Shown here: positions 23,839 to 30,710 of the stretch, piece by piece
Position numbering within the stretch: the first letter of the stretch is position 1
Layout: each line of letters opens with the position of its first letter
Source: JAKORR01 sp964608495
GTDB lineage: Bacteria; Armatimonadota; Zipacnadia; Zipacnadales; FEN-943
Direction of reading: 5' to 3'
Length of the DNA: 30,710 bases
Assembly (NCBI GenBank): GCA_964608495.1
Contig: CAZSOQ010000033.1
Span: 1-30,710 of the forward strand
Translations under genes and position numbers: made by a program
Notes under the pieces: generated by a model
The model's database searches: none
What the model was told of the DNA's origin: nothing
Seen by the model: only the letters and a program-made list of their open reading frames with translations

Positions 23839-26547
23839 TCAATCGCCGCCCTCGTTCTTCAGCTTGATGTTGTCCAGGTAGTACACGCGCTGATCGGTGG
23901 CCATGCTGCTGAACCCGCACCACGTGAGCGCCTTCCACTCGGGCGAGCCCGTGGGCAGGCCCTCGAGAGCCGTCTGCCGCCCGCCGGGCAAGGTGACGGT
24001 CATGTCCCACGTGCCCGTTGCCTTGCTGCCCAGTCCGGCGGTGATCTCGAAGTGCACCCACTGGCCCACCGGCAGCTCCAGCACCGGCTTGCCACCGACC
24101 GTCAACTGGCCGTTCCTCACCCAGAAGCCGGGGCCCACCTTGTAGGGGTTCGAGCTATCGCGCCACTCGTGGTACATGATCACGCCTTCCTCGATGCGCA
24201 TGTCGAAGCTGCCGCGCGTGACGCCTTCGGTGTGGTTCGGCGAGTAGAAGAAGTGGGGGTCGTACTCGTGCTGCAGGCCCGGCGCGTCAACGATCTTCAG
24301 GCTGTGCCTGCCGCCCGCGGCCGTCTCGTCGGTCACGCTGATCGAGGCCCCGCCCTCCTCGGTGTAGACCTTGGCCCCGTCGGGCAAGGCGCCCACCGGT
24401 GACGCTTCGAAGTCGTCGTCAATCTCCACCGGCGGCGGTGGCGGCGGCTCGGGCGCGAACTCCACCTCCGGCATCCTGGCCTCCAGGTCCCGGGCCTTCT
24501 GCGCCCAGGCAGGATCGCCGTACAGCCCGGCCTGCGTGTAGTCGAAGGGCTTGAACCCGACCTGGGCCGCCGGCGAGTCCGGCTGCAGGCGGAAATCGCC
24601 GTGCTCGGGGTCCACGAACTTCGGGTCGGCGACGATCGAGCCCTCGTCCCACCCCTTCTCCTGTCTCTCCTCCAGCGTCAGCCCCTGGAAGTCCACGGGC
24701 TTGCCCGAGGCGTCCCAGTACAGATTGCTGCGCAGGATGACGTTGTCGTCGTTGATCCGCCCCGCGGTCGCCAGCTCCCCGTCGTCCCAGTAGACGATGT
24801 TGTGCTCGTAGGTGAAGGATAGGTGCTCCTCCACTCGCGACCGCTGTACCTGCCCGTCCATGCTGTAGGCCAGGATGTTGTTGCGCACGATGTTCTCCCG
24901 GCCGTAGTGCTGGTGGTAGGTGCCCGTCTTCACCCTGTACACCAGGTTGTTCTCCATCACGATGTAGGAGCTACCCTCGTCGTTATACAGACCCCACCCG
25001 CCTCGGCCGTACCTGTCGTAGGAGTAGACGTGGTGGATGCGGTTGTTGCTGATCGTGGTGCCCTCGGACGGCCCAAGGGTGTACACGCCCCCCATGTCGC
25101 TGAGCACGCCCTGCCCGATGTGGTGGATGTGGTTGAAGTCAATGGTGTTGTTCTTGGCGAGGCTCTCGGCGTACCCCCACCGCCAGCCCACGGAGATGCC
25201 GGTGTAGAAGAAGTCGGCGATGTCGTTGTGGGTGACCTGGTTGTCTCCGCTGTGGCCTAGCCACACGCCGATGGCGCCCATGTACAGCCGCGCGCCCTGG
25301 TGGATGATGTTGTTGTCCACGACGATGTGGCCGGTGCGGTTGGCGTGGTCGGGCTGAATCACCGTCTCGCCGATGCGCACCCCGCCGCAGCCCAGGTCGT
25401 GGATGTAGGTGCGCTGGACGGTGCAGTCGCGGCAGCCTCGCCGGAACCAGATCGCGTAGATCCCGACGTGCCCGACCTCACAGTCCTCGATGAGCACGTT
25501 GTGCGCGCCGTCGGCCATGATGACTGCGGGCATGCTTGCCACCGCCTGCCCGTCGCCGTGGCCCTGGGGCGGCAGCAGGTACTGCCCGTGCCGGAAGGCC
25601 AGGCCCCTCAGCGTGATGTGCTCCACGGTCATCCCGAGCTGGGGCTCGCCGACGAAGTGCACGAACTGCTCGAGCACCGGGGCCACTACCTCCGCCGTGC
25701 TCATGTCCTCGCCGGGCCGCGGCATGTAGTACAGCGTGCCGTCGCGGGCCAGGAACCACTCGCCCGGCTGGTCGAGCGCCTCAAGGTAGTTCTCGACGTG
25801 GTAGCGCTGGCTCGCGGCCCACTGGAGGAAGGCCCAGGGCGCGTTGCCGGTGCAGACGACGGTGTCCGTCTCGGGCTCGAAGGCCGCGACCCTGTGCCGC
25901 GACACGGCCCAGGAGTGATAGGCCACGACGGTGACGTCGTTGAGGTTGTCCCGCGGCACGAAGTCTCCCGGTCGCGCCCGGAAGGAGCGGTTGGGCAGAA
26001 GGGCCCGCTGGCCCGTGGCCGGGTCGGTCACCGGGCCGGCCTTCGCCGCCATGTAGAGGTAGAACTTGTTCGGCGATCGCGCCCGCGTGGCCCGCTCCCC
26101 GTTCACCCATAACTGCTCGAAGTACCAGTCCCCCGAGGCCACCTCGGGCACGCTCGCGGTCCAGATGCCGTTCTTCCAGGGCTTGAAGCCCGTTATCGGC
26201 TGACCGCCGCTGAACACGGGCTGGGCCCCGGGCGCGGCCTCATAGGTCACCGGGCACTGCTCGGTGCCGCTGTCCTCGGGCGTGAAGACCAGGGCCTCGC
26301 GCAGGGGATAGGTGCCGCCGGCAACGAGGATGCGCACGGGCTGATCCAGCGGCCCGCGCGCCTTCAGCTTCCGTACGGCGTCCCGGGCGCCGGTCAGGGA
26401 CGCCAGGGGGCCGTCCGTCTTCGCAGCGTTCGGACGCTCTACCGTGCCCGACCACTGGTCGTTGCCGTCGGGCGCCAAGTAGAACGTGTAGGCGCTGGCG
26501 CTCTGGCAGCCTATGCTCACCACCAGTCCCGCCAGCACCGCCACCAT
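23839..26547 (-). CDS. secreted right-handed parallel beta-helix protein
   Basis: This exported protein of about 902 residues probably binds or cuts a polysaccharide. The N-terminal segment (MVAVLAGLVVSIGCQSASA) is a signal peptide, followed by YTFYLAPDGNDQWSG, the typical opening of pectate-lyase-like beta-helix proteins. The helix (about 20-690) carries Asn-rich turns, for example NNIIHQGA, NNTIDFNHIHHIGQG and NNRIHHVY, typical of PbH1 repeats. A proline spacer (PEPPPPPPVEIDDD) leads to a C-terminal concanavalin/LamG-like domain (about 705-900). The coordinates use ATG 26547; however, GGAGGTGA points to an ACG at 26571, 24 bases upstream in frame. GCQ near the N-terminus is only a weak lipobox. 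The catalytic residues cannot be assigned. It is the middle gene of the minus-strand group. Confidence 0.8.
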   Translation of the reverse strand: MVAVLAGLVVSIGCQSASAYTFYLAPDGNDQWSGTVERPNAAKTDGPLASLTGARDAVRKLKARGPLDQPVRILVAGGTYPLREALVFTPEDSGTEQCPVTYEAAPGAQPVFSGGQPITGFKPWKNGIWTASVPEVASGDWYFEQLWVNGERATRARSPNKFYLYMAAKAGPVTDPATGQRALLPNRSFRARPGDFVPRDNLNDVTVVAYHSWAVSRHRVAAFEPETDTVVCTGNAPWAFLQWAASQRYHVENYLEALDQPGEWFLARDGTLYYMPRPGEDMSTAEVVAPVLEQFVHFVGEPQLGMTVEHITLRGLAFRHGQYLLPPQGHGDGQAVASMPAVIMADGAHNVLIEDCEVGHVGIYAIWFRRGCRDCTVQRTYIHDLGCGGVRIGETVIQPDHANRTGHIVVDNNIIHQGARLYMGAIGVWLGHSGDNQVTHNDIADFFYTGISVGWRWGYAESLAKNNTIDFNHIHHIGQGVLSDMGGVYTLGPSEGTTISNNRIHHVYSYDRYGRGGWGLYNDEGSSYIVMENNLVYRVKTGTYHQHYGRENIVRNNILAYSMDGQVQRSRVEEHLSFTYEHNIVYWDDGELATAGRINDDNVILRSNLYWDASGKPVDFQGLTLEERQEKGWDEGSIVADPKFVDPEHGDFRLQPDSPAAQVGFKPFDYTQAGLYGDPAWAQKARDLEARMPEVEFAPEPPPPPPVEIDDDFEASPVGALPDGAKVYTEEGGASISVTDETAAGGRHSLKIVDAPGLQHEYDPHFFYSPNHTEGVTRGSFDMRIEEGVIMYHEWRDSSNPYKVGPGFWVRNGQLTVGGKPVLELPVGQWVHFEITAGLGSKATGTWDMTVTLPGGRQTALEGLPTGSPEWKALTWCGFSSMATDQRVYYLDNIKLKNEGGD

Positions 26548-26578
26548 GATGACAATTGAACCTAGGTGCGTGACTGCT

Positions 26579-26585
26579 CACCTCC
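26579..26585 (-). promoter_or_regulatory. Shine-Dalgarno pointing to an ACG start of the beta-helix gene
   Basis: GGAGGTG, followed by A, is a near-perfect extended site. ACG (26571-26569) lies seven bases on, in frame. The annotated ATG (26547) is 31 bases away, too far for this site. Confidence 0.5.
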
Positions 26586-26660
26586 AGCGTGTGCTTTGGG
26601 CCAGTATTCGGGCGCGGGCGCCCAATCCCTGCCTCCTCTGCCGGAGGGAGAGCCGACCCG

Positions 26661-28787
26661 CTACCGACCTGAGGGTACCGCGCGCCAGCCCCAACGCAGG
26701 ACACTCGCCGCCGCCAGCGCGCAGGTCGCCAGCAGCGACAGGAAGCAGCCCAGCACCACGGTCGTCGGCCAGAACACGAAATCCACCTCGTGGGGGCCAT
26801 CCGCCTCGGGCAGGCGCACCGTCCGCACCAGCCGAAGGTCCGGGTCCACCGTCCACGTCGCACGCCGCCCGTCCACATACACGCGCCAGCCCGGGTAGGG
26901 AGTGTCCGCCAACTCCAGCCGCCCGCCCCGGCCCGCGACGCTCACCCGGACGGCATTGTAGCCGGCCTGCGTGGCCTGCACCGCCCGCGTCCCCCGATCC
27001 CCGCGGACCCTCCACCGAGGGCGCCAGTCCACTCGCTCGTATATCCACAGGGCGGCGCCGCCGCCCGCGAGCGCGGACGGCTCGACCTGCCCGACCTTCC
27101 GCAGCAGCGGCGAGCCGATGGGCCACGCCGAGAGCACGTATCGCACCGCGAGCTCGCCCAGCTCCGGGGCCGTCGCGTTCTCGAGAAGCACCATGTTGCC
27201 GTTGCTCAAGGGGGACGGGTCGGCGCTTTCGATTCGGGCCGCCTCCTCCCTGTACACGCGCGGGTACAGCGAATCGTACCCCTGCACATCTTGCAGGCCC
27301 AGCAGCACGGCGGTGTTCGGCGGCGCGACGGCTCGCGGCCGGGGCTTCAGCGTCCAGTCGGCTCGCGCGGTCAGCGCCATCACGCGCGCCTGGCTGCCGG
27401 CCGGCAGCGCGAGGCCCTGCTCACCCGACGCCAGCCCCGCCAGGCTCCGACCGTCCGTGAGGGGGAGAAGACGGGCCGTCATCCACACCGCCTGGCCAGT
27501 CAGCGCCAGCAGCAGCGCCAGGCGTAGCGAGCGGGCCAGGCCACGCCGCATCCGTCCCGCCGTCCAGTCGCCGAGGCTGTCCAGTCCCGAGCCAGTCAGC
27601 ACGGCCGCCGCCAGGCAGAACACGAACAAGACACGCTGGAACCCCGCCGTCTGCCCCAGGAAGGGGAGATGGAAGTAGATCAGGGCCGCCAGGGGAGTGG
27701 CCAGGGCGACCGCCAGGGCGACCCCCGCGAGGGCCAACATGCCGTAGGTGTGCCTGCGCCGGTTCCTCACCACGGTCAGGACGGCCAGCGCCAGGCTCAG
27801 AGGGCCGAGGCCGCAGAAGTGCTCGGCAAAGGCAGGGCCGGCGTAGGTGCCGTCGCCGGGGGCACCGAGGGCTGTGGGCCAAAGGAGGGTAGAGAGATGC
27901 AGAGGCTTGAGGGCCAATTGTTGAGCAAACCTATATCCCTCGGGCGTGGGCAGCGCGCCACCGCGCGGCGAAAGCTGCCCCAGCTCTGCTGTCGGCGCCC
28001 ACTGCACGGCCGCCAAACCGAGGGCCAGGACGAATCCCAGGGCCATGGGGCGCACCGGTGCGCGCTTGTGCCGCAGGGCGCGCCCGATGAGTCTGGCGAC
28101 CCCCCATCCCAGGGCCGTGAGCCAGACGTACCCGGCCACCTGCATATGCCCTGCCAGCACTGCCATCCCCAGGCACAGCGCCAGGCCGAGGACCCCTCGC
28201 CAGGGCCGCTCGTGCAGGAGGGCCTCGACGGCCCACAGGGCGCCGGGGAGCCAGGCCGCGGACTGGATCAGGGACGGCACGGGCGCCCAGGCGAGCATGA
28301 ACCCACCGCCGGCGTAGACCAGGCCCGCGGCAAGCCCGCCGCCGTGGCTGGTGCGCATCCTGCGCGCCAGTCCCCAGGTGAGCAGAATCGCCAGGGCGAG
28401 GTGGAATACCCACAGCAGCCCCAGGGCGCGGCCGGCCGGGAACAGGCCGCAGAGCAGGAGGGTGGGAGGGTAGAAGCAGGCCGATTGGCCGTTGGCGGCG
28501 AAGGGGTGCCCGCAGAAGCTCCGGGGCGACCACAAGGGCAGCTCGCCGGAGCGCAGGGCGTCCCCAAGGGTCCACCGCCAGGGCAGGAACTGGGCCACGC
28601 CGTCCCACCACAGGGAGTCCCAGGTGCCGGGGTCGAGCGCCGGCCTGCCCGCCAGTGACCAGGGCAACATGCCCCGCAGATGATCGGAAGGAAGCGGCAC
28701 AGCCCCTGACAGAGCGGCCGTCAGGAGGATGCCCGCTACGATTACCGCTGCTATTGCCGCGGGGGAGAGGCCTGATCTGGACGCGAC
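26661..28787 (-). CDS. YfhO-like multi-pass membrane protein
   Basis: This large inner-membrane protein of about 708 residues has roughly twelve hydrophobic segments (first AAIAAVIVAGILLTAAL, last TTVVLGCFLSLLATCAL) and a C-terminal outer beta domain (about 500-660). It resembles the YfhO family, GT-C-like proteins linked in Firmicutes to glycosylation of cell-envelope polymers. The PGWRVYVDG motif near the end is characteristic of YfhO-like chains. The start is uncertain: no ATG, GTG or TTG lies in frame between the predicted transcription start (about 28852) and GTG 28700, which would remove the first membrane segment. The AGGAAGG site (28799-28793) points to GTC 28787 or GCG 28784. The coordinate given is the upstream limit. 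It is first in the group; the beta-helix gene follows after a short gap. Confidence 0.72.
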   Translation of the reverse strand, partial: VASRSGLSPAAIAAVIVAGILLTAALSGAVPLPSDHLRGMLPWSLAGRPALDPGTWDSLWWDGVAQFLPWRWTLGDALRSGELPLWSPRSFCGHPFAANGQSACFYPPTLLLCGLFPAGRALGLLWVFHLALAILLTWGLARRMRTSHGGGLAAGLVYAGGGFMLAWAPVPSLIQSAAWLPGALWAVEALLHERPWRGVLGLALCLGMAVLAGHMQVAGYVWLTALGWGVARLIGRALRHKRAPVRPMALGFVLALGLAAVQWAPTAELGQLSPRGGALPTPEGYRFAQQLALKPLHLSTLLWPTALGAPGDGTYAGPAFAEHFCGLGPLSLALAVLTVVRNRRRHTYGMLALAGVALAVALATPLAALIYFHLPFLGQTAGFQRVLFVFCLAAAVLTGSGLDSLGDWTAGRMRRGLARSLRLALLLALTGQAVWMTARLLPLTDGRSLAGLASGEQGLALPAGSQARVMALTARADWTLKPRPRAVAPPNTAVLLGLQDVQGYDSLYPRVYREEAARIESADPSPLSNGNMVLLENATAPELGELAVRYVLSAWPIGSPLLRKVGQVEPSALAGGGAALWIYERVDWRPRWRVRGDRGTRAVQATQAGYNAVRVSVAGRGGRLELADTPYPGWRVYVDGRRATWTVDPDLRLVRTVRLPEADGPHEVDFVFWPTTVVLGCFLSLLATCALAAASVLRWGWRAVPSGR

Positions 28788-28792
28788 TAAGC

Positions 28793-28799
28793 CCTTCCT
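28793..28799 (-). promoter_or_regulatory. Shine-Dalgarno before the YfhO-like gene, no usable start behind it
   Basis: AGGAAGG lies where a start codon should follow within 5-9 bases, yet the in-frame codons are TTA, GTC, GCG and TCC. GTC differs from GTG by one base. Confidence 0.4.
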
Positions 28800-28858
28800 A
28801 TGCCCCGGGCCGGCGTCCCGGTGCGCGCCGGCCCGGCCGGTCTGGACAAGCTGGGCCC

Positions 28859-28887
28859 ATTCTACCTCCCTTGCCGTGGGGTGGGAA
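28859..28887 (-). promoter_or_regulatory. promoter for the YfhO/beta-helix operon
   Basis: On the minus strand TTCCCA (28887-28882), 17 bases, TAGAAT (28864-28859): 4/6 and 5/6 matches. The start near 28852 gives a leader of about 65 bases. It overlaps the plus-strand promoter. Confidence 0.45.
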
Positions 28888-28899
28888 AGCAGCCATAAT
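28871..28899 (+). promoter_or_regulatory. promoter for the divergent secreted-protein gene
   Basis: TTGCCG (28871-28876), 17 bases, CATAAT (28894-28899): 4/6 and 5/6 matches. Transcription near 28906 gives an 87-base leader before ATG 28993. Confidence 0.5.
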
Positions 28900-28992
28900 G
28901 GCCGCGCGCGCGGGTCCGCCGGGCGAGGGTCCTCCCGACCCTGTGTGAGACCAGCGCGGGTAGCGATCCACCGACGGGCTGAAGGGCAGACC

Positions 28993-30417
28993 ATGTACCG
29001 CATCGCTGCAATAGTTGTCGCACTCCACGTGCTGGGGTCGGCCTCGGCGGCCACGGTGCGGGTCGTTGCGCTGGGCGCGACCGCGCGCCTTCCTCAAGGC
29101 TGGGTGCTCGTGGAGGACGCCGGCCCGCGCGGCTGCGCCTTTGAGATACCCGGCGGAGGACGGCTCGAGGTCGTGGTGTGGCAGCTTTCGTCCCCTGACG
29201 GCGATGCCCGCAACGCGGCCTGGGAGCATGGGGTTCTTCTCAGCCGAAGCTGTGGCTTCCGTGGCCAACGCGAGACCGAGGTCGCCCTGCCCTGGCAGGG
29301 CAAGGCTGTCCGCGTCCTGGGCCGCACCACCGACGGCAACGGCGCGTGGTCCGGGGCCTTTGTCGCCTTCGTGCCCTTCCCGGGCGAGGCCTGCGTGATC
29401 GGATGCTTCATGGCCGGAGCCGACCGGCTGGACCCGGCTGCCAGCGCCGTCGAGAGATTCATCTCGGTCCTCGAGATGCCCGGCCCCACCGCGCCCGTCC
29501 TCGTCGCCACGATCCCCCTCGTGCGATTGTGCTACCTCGGACAGGCCGCCATGGTCACGGGCGTTCCGGCTACCTACGACCGTGTGTCTCGCCCTGGACT
29601 GCCCCCGCGCCTGGCCCTGTTGAGGCCCGAGGTGGCGGCCCGGCCGACCGGCGGCTCCGGCGCTGTGACGAGCGAATCGGGCGCCGTGGCGAAGAACCGC
29701 GTGGCGAAGGTGGGCCAGCCGGAGAACGTGCCCACGCCCATCACGGTGGCCGGGCCCCAGGCCGGCAATCCGACGCGCCCGCTGGTCGCAAGCAAGAACC
29801 TTACCCTTGCCGCCGCGCCGGGGCCGCCCGCCCCGCCGGGCGGCGCGTACCGGTCGGCCAAGCCCTCGAGCCAGCCTTCGAGTGTGGCCGTCACGCCCCC
29901 AGCGACGGGCGGACCAGGCCCGTCTGCGTCGTGGCTGCTGGCGGCGGTGACCGAGGCGTCGGCCCCCGTGGTGTCGCCGTCGCTGGTGCTCGGGGGCTAT
30001 AGCCGGGAGAGGGCTGGCGTCTGGGAGCTCCTGGCGGGCCCGCGGACGTCGCCGCCCGTGATCCTGGCCGTCCTGGCGGGCGCCGAGTCGCGTCCCCCGG
30101 CGCGCCTGGCTGGTGGGACGCTGCCCGCGGGAACCACGGTCGCCTGGCTGTCGCATCCGCGAGGCACGAGGCCCGAGGGCCAGGCGGTCGTGCTCGGCCC
30201 CTCGCTGCCCGAGGTGCGCCCGCTCGTAGCCGAGGCGCTGCTGTCGGGCGAGACGCGTGAGCTGAGAGTGGCTGGCGTTCCGCGGCTGGCCCTGCCGGCG
30301 CGCGAGCTGTCGTCTCCCGGCAGTCAGCCGGCGGGCTCGCAGGTGGCCACCGCGACGGGGGATTCGCGCCCTGCCGTCAGCCCGGGCCTGGCAGCCGCGA
30401 CAATCGCCGGTGCCTAG
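28993..30417 (+). CDS. secreted protein with PsbP/DcrB-like domain and Ala/Pro/Ser/Thr-rich tail, ending at an in-frame TAG
   Basis: I do not recognise a specific family. The 474-residue product has a clean signal peptide (MYRIAAIVVALHVLGSASA). A compact domain follows (about 25-165: LPQGWVLVEDAG, CAFEIPGGG, GAFVAFVPFPGEACVIG, AVERFISVLEMP), with a pattern reminiscent of PsbP/DcrB-like small beta folds. From about 200 on the chain is low-complexity, rich in Ala, Pro, Ser, Thr, Val and Gly, and probably disordered or a cell-wall linker; within it, about 325-420 looks partly folded. AAGGGCAG upstream supports ATG 28993. The TAG at 30415-30417 looks odd because the same frame remains open and similar in composition to the window edge. 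The gene may therefore be a mutant, a read-through gene or the first of two. Confidence 0.7.
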   Translation: MYRIAAIVVALHVLGSASAATVRVVALGATARLPQGWVLVEDAGPRGCAFEIPGGGRLEVVVWQLSSPDGDARNAAWEHGVLLSRSCGFRGQRETEVALPWQGKAVRVLGRTTDGNGAWSGAFVAFVPFPGEACVIGCFMAGADRLDPAASAVERFISVLEMPGPTAPVLVATIPLVRLCYLGQAAMVTGVPATYDRVSRPGLPPRLALLRPEVAARPTGGSGAVTSESGAVAKNRVAKVGQPENVPTPITVAGPQAGNPTRPLVASKNLTLAAAPGPPAPPGGAYRSAKPSSQPSSVAVTPPATGGPGPSASWLLAAVTEASAPVVSPSLVLGGYSRERAGVWELLAGPRTSPPVILAVLAGAESRPPARLAGGTLPAGTTVAWLSHPRGTRPEGQAVVLGPSLPEVRPLVAEALLSGETRELRVAGVPRLALPARELSSPGSQPAGSQVATATGDSRPAVSPGLAAATIAGA

Positions 30418-30710
30418 CCGAGCACTGCGACCGCCGCCGGTGCTGCGCCGCCGGCCCTGGGCCGCCCTGATTCCGCGATGGCGTCCGTGGGCGCCCCGTC
30501 CGCGATGGCCGTTCACACGACGCCCGGCCTGGCCGCCACGGGCGCTGCCGCCGGCCCCGCTACGTCTCCCGGCCCGGGAAGCCCCGCAACCGAGGGCGTG
30601 CTCTCGCGTCCGCCGACCGCGCCCCTGGCCGCGGCGGCGAGCTCGCCGCCTAGGATTGTTGCTCTGCGCACCGACCGGCCGGTCGCCCCGGCCGCCTCGC
30701 TTCCGTCGTC
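30418..30710 (+). other. in-frame continuation after the TAG, probably coding
   Basis: The frame of the preceding gene runs another 97 codons to the window end without a stop. It is Ala/Pro/Ser/Thr-rich, like the tail before the stop, with mostly G or C at third positions. The other plus frames give Arg/Trp/Pro-rich shadow sequence. There is an in-frame ATG at 30478 but no ribosome site was seen before it. Confidence 0.55.

Noticed and set aside
28829..28861. ATG following GGGAGG upstream of the YfhO-like gene
   Set aside because: It is in another frame, encodes only 20 codons before TAG and sits in the predicted -10 box, so it would not be in the mRNA.
30415..30417. Genome-wide recoding of TAG
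   Set aside because: TAG cleanly ends many genes in the window, for instance at 4431, 6798, 12115, 20042 and 22669, with non-coding sequence after it.
28798..30516. Minus-strand frame opposite the secreted-protein gene
   Set aside because: It is rich in Arg, Gly and His with no domain, and would run through both predicted promoters and end at the YfhO ribosome site.

Overview
The window is a GC-rich chromosomal stretch from a bacterium. The mix of genes suggests a free-living, probably uncultured member of the Planctomycetota/Armatimonadota type: a Ser/Thr kinase with a PQQ-type propeller, large secreted polysaccharide-active proteins, a divergent GH38 enzyme, a deoxyhypusine-synthase-like protein and Tad-like pilus genes. 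This assignment is inferred from gene content only. I saw no rRNA, tRNA, CRISPR array, transposase or phage gene.

Layout. (1) 2-6798 (+): the 3' part of a CHASE2-type adenylate cyclase overlaps by ATGA a secreted heparinase II/III-like polysaccharide lyase. A Ser/Thr kinase with a zinc ribbon, a TPR-like segment and a PQQ-repeat propeller follows. (2) 6987-12115: a Tad-like surface module. Two paralogous proteins of about 400 residues, each with a TadG-like membrane anchor and a GSG-rich beta-solenoid, face each other tail to tail (6987-8189 + and 8277-9473 -). About 0.75 kb of regulatory DNA separates the second from a TadE pseudopilin (10230-10712) and a TadG/von Willebrand A protein (10769-12115). 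That DNA holds two good sigma70-type promoters firing in opposite directions and nested inverted repeats. No Tad ATPase, secretin or prepilin peptidase lies in the window. (3) 12359-15989: a RecD2-type helicase, apparently with an almost leaderless mRNA, convergent with an Eis-like GNAT/SCP2 acetyltransferase. (4) 16194-21136 (+): a GH38 alpha-mannosidase-like enzyme, then a deoxyhypusine-synthase-fold protein that seems to lack the catalytic lysine. (5) 21521-22669 (+): a stand-alone PD-(D/E)XK restriction endonuclease with no methylase beside it. (6) 28.8-22.7 kb (-): a probable operon of a YfhO-like multi-pass membrane protein, a secreted right-handed beta-helix protein and a secreted beta-sandwich protein. 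(7) 28993-end (+): a secreted Ala/Pro/Ser/Thr-rich protein, divergent from the operon, whose reading frame carries on beyond an in-frame TAG.

How the genes fit together. Much of the window deals with the cell surface and extracellular glycans: lyase, mannosidase, beta-helix, YfhO and pilus-like proteins. Signalling (cyclase, kinase) and DNA maintenance or defence (RecD2, nuclease) lie between. The signals most worth a second look are the paired solenoid pilins and their control region, a run of three minus-strand genes with no normal start codon where their Shine-Dalgarno sequences point (two have ACG there), and the in-frame amber codon at the right edge.
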